Source: Acinetobacter sp. MB5
GTDB taxonomy: Bacteria > Pseudomonadota > Gammaproteobacteria > Pseudomonadales > Moraxellaceae
Length of the DNA: 64,000 bases
Reading direction: 5' to 3'
Assembly (NCBI RefSeq): GCF_003261585.1
Contig: NZ_POVU01000008.1
Coordinates: 62,001-126,000 of the forward strand
Shown here: positions 19,537-28,897 of the stretch, piece by piece
Layout of the letters: each line of letters opens with the position of its first letter
Numbering within the stretch: the stretch's first letter is position 1
Notes under the pieces: model-generated
Told to the model about the DNA's origin: nothing
The model's input: only the letters and a program-made list of their open reading frames with translations
The model's database searches: none
Position numbers and translations under genes: made by a program

Positions 19537-20427
19537 ATGCATGTGGTGTATATCAGTGATGGTAAGGCGGGACACCGTTCCCAAGCCTTGGGGTTGTATC
19601 AGGCAATGCAGCGCCAACATGCAGATTGCTCTTTTCAGGAAATCTCGATTGCTGATTTGCCGATTTTGAGTTTGATCGGTTCTATTTTTTCTAAGCAGTG
19701 CGCTCAGGTCGAGAAAACTCCAAGCTTTATTTTTGGCGTTGGAAGTCATACCCATTTTCGCGTGTGGCTGATGGGGAAAGTTTATCCTAAAGCCCAAACT
19801 GTGATTTTAATGAAGCCGAGCTTGCCTTTAGGGCGTTTTGATTATGCGGTGATTCCTGAGCATGATGGTGTGCCTGCATCGGACAAAGTCATCGTGACTC
19901 AGGGGGCACTCAATCCGATTGTTAATCAGCAGCATCATCAAGCCAACCGAATCTTGATTGCTTTGGGTGGCTCATCTAAACGTCACGGTTGGAATACTGA
20001 AAAAGTATTCACTGCCATTCAAAAAATTGCTGAGCAGCAGCCACAAGCAACGATCATCTTAACCACATCACGTCGTACTCCGAGTGATTTTTTAGTACAG
20101 TTACAGCAGCAGTCTTATGCAGCACAGCTCCAGATTTTCCCTGTGGAGCAAACCCCTCAAGGCTGGATTTTTGAAGAAATGCAAAAGGCCGAAGCGGTTT
20201 GGGTCACGGAAGATAGTGTGTCGATGATTTATGAGGCACTGACCGCAGGTTGTCGTGTTGGGTTGATTGAGATTGATCGGCTTAAGCAAGATCGCATTAC
20301 TCATGCAGTGGATGGATTACTACAAAAACAATATGTCTCCTCGACCACCCATTTACAACAACTGCCTGCGGCAAGCGCTTTTAAAGAAGCAGAGCGTGTG
20401 GCAACATATTTACTTCAATCTTGTTAG
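19537..20427 (+). CDS. ELM1/DUF1022-like protein, first copy
   Basis: About 296 residues. The N-terminus VYISDGKAGHRSQALG, the central LIALGGSSKRHGW, the phosphate-loop-like TTSRRTPSDF and the C-terminal VWVTEDSVSMIYEALTAG match the family named after plant mitochondrial fission factor ELM1. The bacterial members look like GT-B glycosyltransferases and sit in core-sugar loci. The donor and acceptor are unknown. The longest frame starts at GTG 19522; I prefer ATG 19537, where similarity begins. A divergent second copy is at 22249-23283. Confidence 0.75.
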   Translation: MHVVYISDGKAGHRSQALGLYQAMQRQHADCSFQEISIADLPILSLIGSIFSKQCAQVEKTPSFIFGVGSHTHFRVWLMGKVYPKAQTVILMKPSLPLGRFDYAVIPEHDGVPASDKVIVTQGALNPIVNQQHHQANRILIALGGSSKRHGWNTEKVFTAIQKIAEQQPQATIILTTSRRTPSDFLVQLQQQSYAAQLQIFPVEQTPQGWIFEEMQKAEAVWVTEDSVSMIYEALTAGCRVGLIEIDRLKQDRITHAVDGLLQKQYVSSTTHLQQLPAASAFKEAERVATYLLQSC

Positions 20428-20436
20428 GTTAACCCT

Positions 20437-21246
20437 GTGATTTATTTGGCTCTGATTGTGCTGCTTGCGGTGATGGCATTTAGTTATAAATATGCGTGGT
20501 GGAAACCTGCAATAGATTGGAAACGTCCCCGTGTCTTGATGTACCACATGGTGCGTGAGCATATCGATGGCGCCAAATTTAATAAACTGCGTGTAACACC
20601 TGCCGAATTTGATAAACAAGTGGCATGGATGAAAGCGCAAGGTTTTCACTTTGTCACCATGCGGGAACTTCAGCAAAACTGGGGTAAGCATCCTGAAAAA
20701 ACTGTGGCGATTACCTTTGATGACGGTTATCTGGATAACTTGGAAAATGCCTATCCCATTTTAGAAAAATATCAAGCCAAAGCCACGATTTATGTGGTGG
20801 TTGATCGTCATGATCGCGACTGGTCGACTTATAAAAAAGCCCATCATAACAGTGGTGAATTGGCACGTGAGCCAAAACTCAATGATGAACAAGTTCGATT
20901 TTTGGCAAACAGTGGTTTAGTTGAAATTGGCTCACATACGTTGACTCATGCCAATTTGGATAAGCTCAATGATGCAGAATGTTTGCATGAATTGGCAGAA
21001 TCCAAGCAACAGCTTGAACAGATGATTGAGCAACCTGTCACGAGTTTTGCCTATCCTTTCGGAATTTATAGCCAGCGTGATGTTGAACTGGCAAAACAGG
21101 CGGGTTATCAGAATGCCGTGACCACCAAAGAGGGGATTGATGCACAGCAGCCTGATTTTATGCAGTTACAACGCATTAAGATCAGTGGTAAAGATTCGAT
21201 GTTTGCAGTGAAATGTCGCCTGAAACTGGGTCAACGTGGGCTATAA
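20437..21246 (+). CDS. Polysaccharide deacetylase family protein
   Basis: This NodB-type carbohydrate esterase (CE4) has 269 residues. An N-terminal membrane anchor (about 1-18) precedes the catalytic domain. Motif 1 is TFDDGYLDN (about 88-96), with Asp-Asp for catalysis and metal. Motif 2 is SHTLTHANL, giving the two metal histidines. Motif 3 is FAYPFG. It probably removes an acetyl group from an N-acetylated core sugar, as the deacetylase genes typical of Acinetobacter OC loci are thought to do. It starts with GTG nine bases after the previous gene. Confidence 0.88.
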   Translation: MIYLALIVLLAVMAFSYKYAWWKPAIDWKRPRVLMYHMVREHIDGAKFNKLRVTPAEFDKQVAWMKAQGFHFVTMRELQQNWGKHPEKTVAITFDDGYLDNLENAYPILEKYQAKATIYVVVDRHDRDWSTYKKAHHNSGELAREPKLNDEQVRFLANSGLVEIGSHTLTHANLDKLNDAECLHELAESKQQLEQMIEQPVTSFAYPFGIYSQRDVELAKQAGYQNAVTTKEGIDAQQPDFMQLQRIKISGKDSMFAVKCRLKLGQRGL

Positions 21247-21260
21247 ACGAGAGAAAAATA

Positions 21261-22256
21261 ATGCACATTTGTATGGTCATGGCAGGTGACGAAGAAGGCG
21301 GTTTGGAAAAACATGTGGTGGAATTGGCGAACGGTTTGGCTCAGATCGGACAGAAAGTCACGTTAATTGCCCATGAAAAGTATGCGGAGCGTGTTCAGGG
21401 TGTTGAATTTAAAGCTTTGGATTTGAGTAAAAGCCGTAAAAATCCGATTTTACTGTGGCAGTTGTATCAGACCATCAAAGCCACGCATGCGGATGTGCTG
21501 CATGTGCAAGCCAACAAAGCTGTTTCGATGATTGCCCCGATGCTGAAATGGCTGAAAATTCCGAGTGTAGCGACACTGCATAATTTAAAACGCAACGTGC
21601 AAGCATTTGAAAAATATGACCGAATTATTGCTGTGAGCCGACGAGTGGCGAATCAGTTTACTCAGCAAGATCGAGTGCGTGTGGTCTTAAATGGCATTCA
21701 ACCCCCAACATTACAAACAGCACAAAAACAATCTCATCAATCCTTACAAGCGATTGCCGTTGCACGTCTGGTACCTGCCAAAGGTTTTGATTTACTGGTT
21801 GAAGCATGGCAAGGCATTGATGCCAAGCTCTGGATTGTAGGAGATGGGCCAGATCGAGATTTACTGCAAGAAAAAATTCAGCAGTATGCTTTAGCAGATC
21901 GGATTGAATTGCTTGGGCATCGTGATGATATTAGTGCATTGATGCAGCAAGCGGATTTTTTAGTGATTTCATCACGTAATGAAGGTGGGCCTTATACCTT
22001 GGCTGAAGCCTTATTGGTACATTGTCCCGTCATTTCAACCGATGTGGGTATGGTGGCAGAAATCTTAACGCCAGAACTGATTTGCCCTGCCAATGATGTC
22101 ACTGCATTACATGATTTAATTCAACATCATGTTCAGCAGTTTGAACAGCTCACTCAGCAATCCGAAGCAATTTATCAACGTGCCAAGCAGCAATTAACCT
22201 TAAATGCGGTATTAAGCAATACCCTACAGGTTTATCAGGAACTGAGCCATGCATGA
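21261..22256 (+). CDS. Family 4 glycosyltransferase
   Basis: This GT-B enzyme has 331 residues from ATG 21261, which has GAGAG upstream; the longer frame from 21213 overlaps the deacetylase and has no such support. The N-terminal Gly-rich loop is DEEGGLEKHVVEL. The C-terminal donor domain starts at AVARLVPAKGFDLLVEAW and carries the E-x7-E motif (EGGPYTLAE). It likely adds one sugar of the outer core; donor and linkage cannot be read from sequence. Its last eight bases overlap the next gene. Confidence 0.85.
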   Translation: MHICMVMAGDEEGGLEKHVVELANGLAQIGQKVTLIAHEKYAERVQGVEFKALDLSKSRKNPILLWQLYQTIKATHADVLHVQANKAVSMIAPMLKWLKIPSVATLHNLKRNVQAFEKYDRIIAVSRRVANQFTQQDRVRVVLNGIQPPTLQTAQKQSHQSLQAIAVARLVPAKGFDLLVEAWQGIDAKLWIVGDGPDRDLLQEKIQQYALADRIELLGHRDDISALMQQADFLVISSRNEGGPYTLAEALLVHCPVISTDVGMVAEILTPELICPANDVTALHDLIQHHVQQFEQLTQQSEAIYQRAKQQLTLNAVLSNTLQVYQELSHA

Positions 22257-23283
22257 CCAGCAAAACACCAAGAAAACAGTATGGGTCATCAGTGATGGTG
22301 TGCCAGGGCATTTTAATCAGTCCAAAGGGGTATTGTTCGCACTCGAACGTGATTTCGAGTTAGATGTACACTGGATTGAGCTGACACTGAAACATAAGTT
22401 TTATCGTCGCCCACTGACTTGGCTATTAAATTGTAAAATTCCCAAAGCAGAAAAAATTCATCAATTTTATCAGGGTGATGCTTTGCCAAGTGGTCGTCCA
22501 GATATTGTGATTGGTGCGGGCGGAAATAGTGCCTATGCCATTGTTTGGTTATCTAAAGCACTGGGTGCAAAAAATATTTTCTGTGGTTCACTGCGCCAAC
22601 TAAAAGCTGAATTGTTTGATGCTATTTTGGTGTTAGAACCTGATTTACCAAAACCATTTATTAGCTTGCCTGTGTCCCCGATGCCTTTAAGTCAGGCAAC
22701 TTTAGCGCAGCATGGCAATTTGTGGAAATCTGAGCATCCCCATGTTGAGCAGCCAGTGTGGACGATGCTGATTGGTGGCGATGGTGCGGGCGCGCAGTAT
22801 CAGCAACAAGACTGGGTGCAATTGGCAAAACAAATGAATCTGTTGGCACGTCAGCATCGCATTAAATGGTTACTCAGTACTTCACGCCGTACAGGGCAAC
22901 AGGCTGAGAAGATTTTGCAGCAATATCTCAACTTTGAGGGTATTGCCGATGTGGTGTGGTGGTCAGAGCAGCCACGCTCAGTGTTACATCAGTTTTTGGC
23001 GGTTTCAACACGCGTGTTTTGCAGTGCTGATTCAATGTCGATGATGATGGAAAGTGTGACTGCCATGCGTCCTGTAGTGGCTTATTTGCCTGAGCACTGG
23101 CAACCTGATGAGAAATTCCAAAATGTACTTGAGCGTTTGAGTCAACAGCAGCTTTTACAAGTGATTTCCATTGCACAGTTCAATAGTACATTTAAAGCTG
23201 AGCAGCAGCAGACCTTAGCCATTGAGCCAAGTGAAATGTTGGGACAGCAGTTAACTCAACAGCTGTTCCATCATGATGAATAG
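22249..23283 (+). CDS. ELM1/DUF1022-like protein, second copy
   Basis: The 344 residues show the same landmarks as the first copy: WVISDGVPGHFNQSKG, MLIGGDGAGAQY, LSTSRRTGQQAEKIL and FCSADSMSMMMESVTAMRPVVAYLP. It is clearly paralogous but quite diverged, so the two probably act on different sugars. The start codon lies inside the end of the preceding glycosyltransferase gene (8-base overlap), which implies translational coupling. A glycosyltransferase role is inferred from context, not shown. Confidence 0.72.
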   Translation: MHDQQNTKKTVWVISDGVPGHFNQSKGVLFALERDFELDVHWIELTLKHKFYRRPLTWLLNCKIPKAEKIHQFYQGDALPSGRPDIVIGAGGNSAYAIVWLSKALGAKNIFCGSLRQLKAELFDAILVLEPDLPKPFISLPVSPMPLSQATLAQHGNLWKSEHPHVEQPVWTMLIGGDGAGAQYQQQDWVQLAKQMNLLARQHRIKWLLSTSRRTGQQAEKILQQYLNFEGIADVVWWSEQPRSVLHQFLAVSTRVFCSADSMSMMMESVTAMRPVVAYLPEHWQPDEKFQNVLERLSQQQLLQVISIAQFNSTFKAEQQQTLAIEPSEMLGQQLTQQLFHHDE

Positions 23284-23361
23284 CAATCTCCATGATTTCT
23301 TAACTGTTACAGTGGAAGAATTAGGTATACTAAGCAGAATTTTTAGTGTTCCGATTTTAAG

Positions 23362-24441
23362 ATGAAAATTTTAGTTACAGGTGGGGCGGGCTTTATTGGT
23401 TCGGCTGTGATTCGCCATATTATTCAAAATACTCAAGATGAAGTGTTAAATGTCGATAAACTGACGTATGCGGGAAACTTGGAGTCTTTATCCAGCATTG
23501 CTCAAAGCCCTCGCTATCAATTTTCTCAAACAGATATTTGTGACCGTACTGCACTTGATCAATTATTTTCAGATTTTCAACCTGATGTCGTGATGCATTT
23601 AGCTGCTGAATCGCATGTGGATCGTTCAATCACAGGCTCGGCGGCTTTCATTGAAACCAATATTTTGGGCACCTATCAGCTACTTGAAGCTGCTCGCCAG
23701 TACTGGAATGAGTTGGTCGGTGAGAAAAAGCAAGCGTTCCGTTTTCATCATATTTCAACCGATGAAGTCTATGGCGACTTGGAAGGTACAGAAGATTTAT
23801 TTCTGGAAACTACACCATATGCACCAAGTTCTCCCTATTCGGCCAGTAAAGCCAGCTCAGACCATTTAGTTCGTGCGTGGCACCGTACTTATGGATTACC
23901 TGTACTAATTACCAACTGCTCCAATAATTATGGCCCTTTCCATTTTCCTGAAAAACTGATTCCACTGATTATTCTCAATGCCTTGAATGGTCGTGCTTTA
24001 CCTGTTTATGGGAATGGTCAGCAAATCCGTGACTGGCTTTATGTGGAAGATCATGCACGTGCGCTGTATCAAGTCGTGACTCAGGCACAAGTCGGTGAAA
24101 CTTATAATATTGGTGGGCACAACGAGCAAAAAAATATTGATGTGGTTAAAGCTGTTTGCCAACTTTTAGAAGAACTGGCACCAAATAAACCAGAAGGTGT
24201 TGCCTATTATCAAGACCTGATTACCTATGTAACGGATCGTCCTGGGCATGATTTGCGTTATGCGATTGATGCCAGCAAGATTCAAAAAGATTTGGGTTGG
24301 GTACCACAAGAAAGCTTTGAAACAGGCTTACGTAAAACCGTTGAATGGTATTTGAATCATCAGGAATGGGTTGCTCATGTACAAAGTGGCGAGTATAAAA
24401 ACTGGCTGAATCAGCAGTACCATACTGAATCTGTTCAATAA
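23362..24441 (+). CDS. rmlB: dTDP-glucose 4,6-dehydratase
   Basis: RmlB makes dTDP-4-keto-6-deoxyglucose, the second step to dTDP-L-rhamnose. It is an extended short-chain dehydrogenase of 359 residues. The NAD loop is [13 protein letters not shown] (7-19), the catalytic region has STDEVYGDL, and the YxxxK pair is in [10 protein letters not shown]. It is first in rmlB-rmlD-rmlA-rmlC; the 78-base gap before it is the widest in this arm so far and may hold a promoter, but none is clear. Confidence 0.96.
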   Translation: MKILVTGGAGFIGSAVIRHIIQNTQDEVLNVDKLTYAGNLESLSSIAQSPRYQFSQTDICDRTALDQLFSDFQPDVVMHLAAESHVDRSITGSAAFIETNILGTYQLLEAARQYWNELVGEKKQAFRFHHISTDEVYGDLEGTEDLFLETTPYAPSSPYSASKASSDHLVRAWHRTYGLPVLITNCSNNYGPFHFPEKLIPLIILNALNGRALPVYGNGQQIRDWLYVEDHARALYQVVTQAQVGETYNIGGHNEQKNIDVVKAVCQLLEELAPNKPEGVAYYQDLITYVTDRPGHDLRYAIDASKIQKDLGWVPQESFETGLRKTVEWYLNHQEWVAHVQSGEYKNWLNQQYHTESVQ

Positions 24442-24451
24442 GGAATCATCA

Positions 24452-25360
24452 ATGAAAATTCTTTTATTGGGCAAAAATGGTCAGGTGGGTTGGGAGCTAC
24501 AACGTGCTTTGCAGCCTTTAGGTGAAGTGATTGCTTTAGATCGCCATGCCAATGCACGAGGGTTGTGTGGTGATATTGCGAATTTTGAAGCCATCACTCA
24601 ACTTATTCAGCAAGTTCAGCCAGATGTCGTAGTCAATGCAACAGCATATACGGCTGTCGATAAGGCTGAATCAGAAGTTGAACAAGCTGATCTGATTAAT
24701 CATTTAGCCGTCAAGCATTTGGCTGAACAATGCCAAGCAGTGAGTGCTCTGTTGATTCACTATTCTACAGATTATGTATTCTCTGGAGAAGGTGTGACGG
24801 CATGGCAGGAGCAAGATGCAACTGCACCGCAAAATGTCTATGGTCAAACCAAGCGTGCAGGTGAGCTGGCACTTGAACAAAGTGCGGTAAAGTTTATCAA
24901 TTTTCGTACTTGCTGGGTGTACGGTACGCATGGTCAGAACTTTATCAAAACCATGCTCCGTTTAGCACAAGCCAAAGAAGAGCTGAATATTATTGCCGAT
25001 CAAATCGGTGTGCCAACGGGTGCAGCACTGATTGCTGATGTTACTGCACAGGCAATTCGTTATTACAGCTTGCAAGATATGGATCAGCAGAAATATTTGT
25101 GTGGGCATTATCATCTGGCAGCTTCAGGTGAAACCTCGTGGTACGAATATGCGCAGTTTATTTTTGATGTCGCGCGACAAAAAGGTTTAGTCTTAAAGTT
25201 GCAACAGGTTCGCCCAATTGCGACAACAGCATATCCGACACCTGCCAAGCGTCCGTTAAATTCACGTTTAAATACCAATAAATTACAGCAAAAATTTCAC
25301 CTGCATTTGTCACATTGGCAGCAGGGGGTTGAGCAAGTTTTAGGAGAAATCATCGTATGA
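24452..25360 (+). CDS. rmlD: dTDP-4-dehydrorhamnose reductase
   Basis: RmlD performs the final NAD(P)H reduction to dTDP-L-rhamnose. It has 302 residues. The dinucleotide loop is [10 protein letters not shown] (8-17). [10 protein letters not shown] and YGQTKRAGE hold the catalytic Thr/Tyr/Lys. The last four bases (ATGA) overlap the rmlA start, so the two are translationally coupled. Confidence 0.95.
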   Translation: MKILLLGKNGQVGWELQRALQPLGEVIALDRHANARGLCGDIANFEAITQLIQQVQPDVVVNATAYTAVDKAESEVEQADLINHLAVKHLAEQCQAVSALLIHYSTDYVFSGEGVTAWQEQDATAPQNVYGQTKRAGELALEQSAVKFINFRTCWVYGTHGQNFIKTMLRLAQAKEELNIIADQIGVPTGAALIADVTAQAIRYYSLQDMDQQKYLCGHYHLAASGETSWYEYAQFIFDVARQKGLVLKLQQVRPIATTAYPTPAKRPLNSRLNTNKLQQKFHLHLSHWQQGVEQVLGEIIV

Positions 25361-26241
25361 GTCAGGCAAAACGCAAAGGCATTATTCTTGCGGGTGGTTC
25401 AGGTACACGTTTGTACCCGATTACGATGGGAACATCGAAACAGTTGTTGCCAATTTATGATAAGCCAATGATTTACTATCCATTGTCTGTGCTTATGTTG
25501 GCAGGAATCTCTGAAATTCTGATTATTTCGACACCAGAAGATTTACCAAATTTTGAAAAATTATTGGGTACAGGTGAAGAACTTGGCATTAAGCTGTCTT
25601 ATAAAGTTCAACCTTCACCAGATGGTTTGGCACAAGCCTTTATTTTGGGTGAAGAATTTATTGGTCAGGACAATGTCTGTCTGATTTTGGGTGACAACAT
25701 TTTCTATGGTCAGAGTTTCAGTCAGCAATTGAAACGTGCTTCAGCACAGACTTCAGGCGCAACTGTATTTGGATACTATGTCAATGACCCTGAGCGTTTT
25801 GGTGTTGTGGAATTCGACTCAACAGGAAAAGCGATCAGCATTGAAGAAAAACCCGTACAGCCAAAATCGAATTATGCGGTGACAGGTTTGTATTTCTATG
25901 ACAATAGCGTCATTGAAATTGCAAAGAATATTCAGCCATCACCACGTGGTGAGTTAGAAATTACCGATGTGAACAACGTTTATTTACAACAAAATCAACT
26001 CAATGTTGAATTGTTGGGGCGTGGTTTTGCATGGTTAGATACAGGCACTCATGACTCATTACTTGAAGCGAGTCAATTTGTACAAACCGTAGAACACCGT
26101 CAAGGGCTTAAAGTTGCATGCTTGGAAGAAATTGCATTTAACAATGGCTGGATTAGCCCTGAGCAATTGTTAGCACGTGCTAATTTCTTCAAAAAAACAG
26201 GTTATGGTCAGTATTTGTTAAAACTGCATCAAGAACATTAA
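25357..26241 (+). CDS. rmlA: Glucose-1-phosphate thymidylyltransferase
   Basis: RmlA joins dTTP and glucose-1-phosphate to give dTDP-glucose, the entry point of the rhamnose pathway. It has 294 residues. The nucleotide-binding signature [11 protein letters not shown] is at about 11-21, followed by [25 protein letters not shown] and [13 protein letters not shown] complete the family pattern. dTDP-rhamnose usually inhibits it allosterically. Confidence 0.96.
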   Translation: MSQAKRKGIILAGGSGTRLYPITMGTSKQLLPIYDKPMIYYPLSVLMLAGISEILIISTPEDLPNFEKLLGTGEELGIKLSYKVQPSPDGLAQAFILGEEFIGQDNVCLILGDNIFYGQSFSQQLKRASAQTSGATVFGYYVNDPERFGVVEFDSTGKAISIEEKPVQPKSNYAVTGLYFYDNSVIEIAKNIQPSPRGELEITDVNNVYLQQNQLNVELLGRGFAWLDTGTHDSLLEASQFVQTVEHRQGLKVACLEEIAFNNGWISPEQLLARANFFKKTGYGQYLLKLHQEH

Positions 26242-26280
26242 GCAAAACACGCCTAAAATACCCAGATTGAGTGACGTAGT

Positions 26281-26856
26281 ATGAAGATTATTGAAACCAA
26301 GATTAAAGATTTATTGATTCTTGAACCTCGTGTATTTGCAGATGAACGTGGTTGGTTCATGGAAAGCTTTAATCAGAAAAACTTTGAACAGGCATTGGTG
26401 GAACGTAATCTCCCGATTCCAGACTTTGTTCAAGATAATCACTCTATGTCACAAAAAGGTGTATTGCGCGGTTTGCATTACCAGTTAAACCCACATGCCC
26501 AAGGTAAGCTTGTGCGTGTGGTACAAGGTCGTGCATGGGATGTGGCAGTTGATATTCGTCAAGATTCGCCAACGTTTGGGCAATGGGTAGGTGTTGAACT
26601 CACAGGTGAAAATCAGCGTCAGTTCTGGATTCCAGCGGGTTTTGCACATGGTTTTATTGCTTTGGAAGACAACACACAGTTTTTATATAAAACAACAGAT
26701 TATTATGCAAAAGAGTGTGAACGTAGTTTGGTGTGGAATGATGTTGAGCTTGCAATTGAATGGCCAGTTGAAGCAGGTATGCAGCTTAAATTGACTGCAA
26801 AAGATCAGGAAGCTGCGACTTTCGCTCAGGCACGTGCAGCTCAAGCATTGTTTTAA
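26281..26856 (+). CDS. rmlC: dTDP-4-dehydrorhamnose 3,5-epimerase
   Basis: RmlC epimerises C3 and C5 of dTDP-4-keto-6-deoxyglucose. It is a cupin of 191 residues. The catalytic histidine region is VLRGLHYQ (near 61-68), and the second cupin part is WIPAGFAHGFIALED. With rmlB, rmlD and rmlA it completes the pathway, so rhamnose is expected in the outer core unless the donor is used elsewhere. Confidence 0.95.
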   Translation: MKIIETKIKDLLILEPRVFADERGWFMESFNQKNFEQALVERNLPIPDFVQDNHSMSQKGVLRGLHYQLNPHAQGKLVRVVQGRAWDVAVDIRQDSPTFGQWVGVELTGENQRQFWIPAGFAHGFIALEDNTQFLYKTTDYYAKECERSLVWNDVELAIEWPVEAGMQLKLTAKDQEAATFAQARAAQALF

Positions 26857-26865
26857 GGAAAGCAT

Positions 26866-27930
26866 ATGAAAGTTCTGAATGCAGTCTATGGCGATGCAAC
26901 AGGTGGTCGCTGGCAAGCCATGCTAGATATTGCCAATACTTTAAAAAGTTTTGGGCATGATGTAGTTTTGCTACGTGGTACTGAAAATCAGCATCTTAAA
27001 AGTGGTGAATGGCCAATTACCGTTATTCCGAACAAAGGTTTTTATAGCATTACAGCAGCATTAAAAATTCGTAAATTCATTGAGCAACAACAGCCTGATG
27101 TGATTATTGCACATAGCGGTAAGGCAGTTTGGTTGTTCAAAAATGCGATGTTGGGCATGTCCAAAAACATTCCTGTGATTGCGGTCAATCATAGTCATAA
27201 TGTCAAACGGACTTTGCGTGCCGATGCCTTTATTCATATTACGCTGTATGTCCAAGAGTTGGTGCAAAAACGCCAAACGCCTGAAGAACGCGCAGCTAAA
27301 CCACAACAGGTGATTTCGAACTTAACGTATTTACCTAAAGTTGTCGCTGAACCACATCTAATTCGTGTTCCACCGAGTATTGTGATGTTAACGCGGATGG
27401 TACCTAATAAAGGTGTGCATGTGCTAATCGATGCTTTAGCGATTTTGCGTAACAAGGGTATTGATTTTAGCGCAGTGCTGGCAGGTCAGGGTGAGATGCT
27501 CGCGACTTATAAACATCAGGCTGAGCAGTTACAACTCCTTGATAAAGTCAGTTTCCCAGGTTGGATTGGTGGTGAAGATAAAATTGCATTATTGCAAAAT
27601 GCCGACATTGTCGCGTTGCCTTCAATTACCGAAATTCAGGGGATTGGGATTTTAGATGCATTTGCATGGGGTAAAACCCTGATTACCACAGATCACATTG
27701 GTATTCGCCAAACTGCAAAACATGGTGTCAATGCTTGGTGTGCCAAAGCTGATGATGCGCAAAGTCTTGCCGATGGAATTGAATATTTGATTCAGCATCC
27801 AGATGAAGCATTAAAGTTTGCCCAACAAGGCAAAAAAGAAGCGCTAGAGAAATACTGTTTTGAGCAGACTGCTAAGGCGCATAACCAATTTGTTGAGCAT
27901 GTTGTTGAATATTATCAACCACATCATTAG
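26866..27930 (+). CDS. Family 4 glycosyltransferase
   Basis: This GT-B enzyme has 354 residues. The N-terminal acceptor domain has a Gly-rich YGDATGGRWQAML loop. The donor domain begins with IVMLTRMVPNKGVHVLIDAL and has the E-x7-E region SITEIQGIGILDAFAWG. It lies nine bases after rmlC, so it is a fair candidate for the rhamnosyltransferase that uses the pathway product; that is inference from position. A terminator follows. Confidence 0.85.
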   Translation: MKVLNAVYGDATGGRWQAMLDIANTLKSFGHDVVLLRGTENQHLKSGEWPITVIPNKGFYSITAALKIRKFIEQQQPDVIIAHSGKAVWLFKNAMLGMSKNIPVIAVNHSHNVKRTLRADAFIHITLYVQELVQKRQTPEERAAKPQQVISNLTYLPKVVAEPHLIRVPPSIVMLTRMVPNKGVHVLIDALAILRNKGIDFSAVLAGQGEMLATYKHQAEQLQLLDKVSFPGWIGGEDKIALLQNADIVALPSITEIQGIGILDAFAWGKTLITTDHIGIRQTAKHGVNAWCAKADDAQSLADGIEYLIQHPDEALKFAQQGKKEALEKYCFEQTAKAHNQFVEHVVEYYQPHH

Positions 27931-27948
27931 ATTAATCTAAACAATCAT

Positions 27949-27980
27949 AAAAGCCTAGATTATTCTTGGCTTTTATTTTT
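27949..27980 (+). terminator. Intrinsic terminator after the rml operon
   Basis: AAAAGCC and GGCTTTT pair around a 12-base loop, followed by ATTTTT. It divides the rml part from the AT-rich part of the locus. Confidence 0.7.
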
Positions 27981-28105
27981 GAAACATATTGAGGCAAAAG
28001 CATACAAGCCATGTAAAAACTTTGTAGGAATAAAGAAATATTCTCAATATCTTCAGAAAATGTTCCTATAATACGACAAGATTATGATATTTGAGATTTT
28101 CCTGC

Positions 28106-28843
28106 ATGGAACCATTAAGCTTAGATGAAGTGGAATTTCATTCCTTTCATTGGGATAACTTTGATCGAGATATTTTAGCCGCGCATAAAAAAGTGATGCA
28201 GCATTTGGGGCTAAATGTAAAATATACAGAAGAAAATATGCCACATGGAGAGTGGCTTGATCGAGTCATTGGTCAATCTACAGCGAAAGTGGTGGCAATT
28301 ATTGAGCCCGATTTAATTCCTTTAAATCGTGAAATTGTTGAGAAATCTGTCCAGTATGTTTATCAGAATGATACTTTTCTAGGCTGTGCCCAAGCATCGA
28401 ACCATATTCATCCTGCAACACACATTTTTGCTTCACCAGCGTTCTTTTTTATCACACCATCATGTTACCAAGCACTTGGTAAACCTTCATTTATGCAAAA
28501 TAAACAGGCGGATGTTGCTGAGCAATTGGCTTATATTGCAGAGAAAAAAGGCATACGTTATCGCACCTTATATCCAACCTGTTTCGAACGTGAACCTCGA
28601 GAGGGTATCTGGTTACTTGGCAATTATGGCTATTATGGCATTGGCACTGTATTTGCTGATAGTGTTTATCACTTGTTTCAAAGTCGTCATGCAGATAATG
28701 TAAAATTGTTTTTACAGCGTTGTGATGATGTGCTAAATGGCTGCTTTTCAACAGAAGGTTTTATTTCATCGACTGCATTTAATAATATTGGACGCGTAGT
28801 TAAAAAGCCAAAAATTAAACAGTGGTATAAGAAAATTTTCTAA
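28106..28843 (+). CDS. Putative glycosyltransferase-like protein of unknown family
   Basis: I do not recognise the family with certainty. The protein has 245 residues from ATG 28106; the longer frame starts at a TTG without support. A GT-A-like segment, VVAIIEPDLIPLNREIVEK, could be the donor-binding acidic loop. It is rich in aromatic residues and His, with GYYGIGTVFADSVYHLF near the end. There is no signal peptide or membrane helix. Its place among sugar genes suggests transfer or modification of a core sugar. Confidence 0.55.
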   Translation: MEPLSLDEVEFHSFHWDNFDRDILAAHKKVMQHLGLNVKYTEENMPHGEWLDRVIGQSTAKVVAIIEPDLIPLNREIVEKSVQYVYQNDTFLGCAQASNHIHPATHIFASPAFFFITPSCYQALGKPSFMQNKQADVAEQLAYIAEKKGIRYRTLYPTCFEREPREGIWLLGNYGYYGIGTVFADSVYHLFQSRHADNVKLFLQRCDDVLNGCFSTEGFISSTAFNNIGRVVKKPKIKQWYKKIF

Positions 28844-28847
28844 GAAA

Positions 28848-28883
28848 AATCATAAGCAGCTCTAATAAGAGCTGCTTATGATT
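28848..28883. repeat. Long perfect intergenic hairpin
   Basis: Two 16-base arms pair perfectly (28848-28863 with 28868-28883) around AATA. It begins four bases after one stop codon and ends 14 bases before the next start. There is no T-run on the plus strand; the minus strand has a short TTTCTT. It could be an mRNA-processing or stability element, or a leftward terminator. Confidence 0.7.
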
Positions 28884-28897
28884 AGGTACATATAAAA

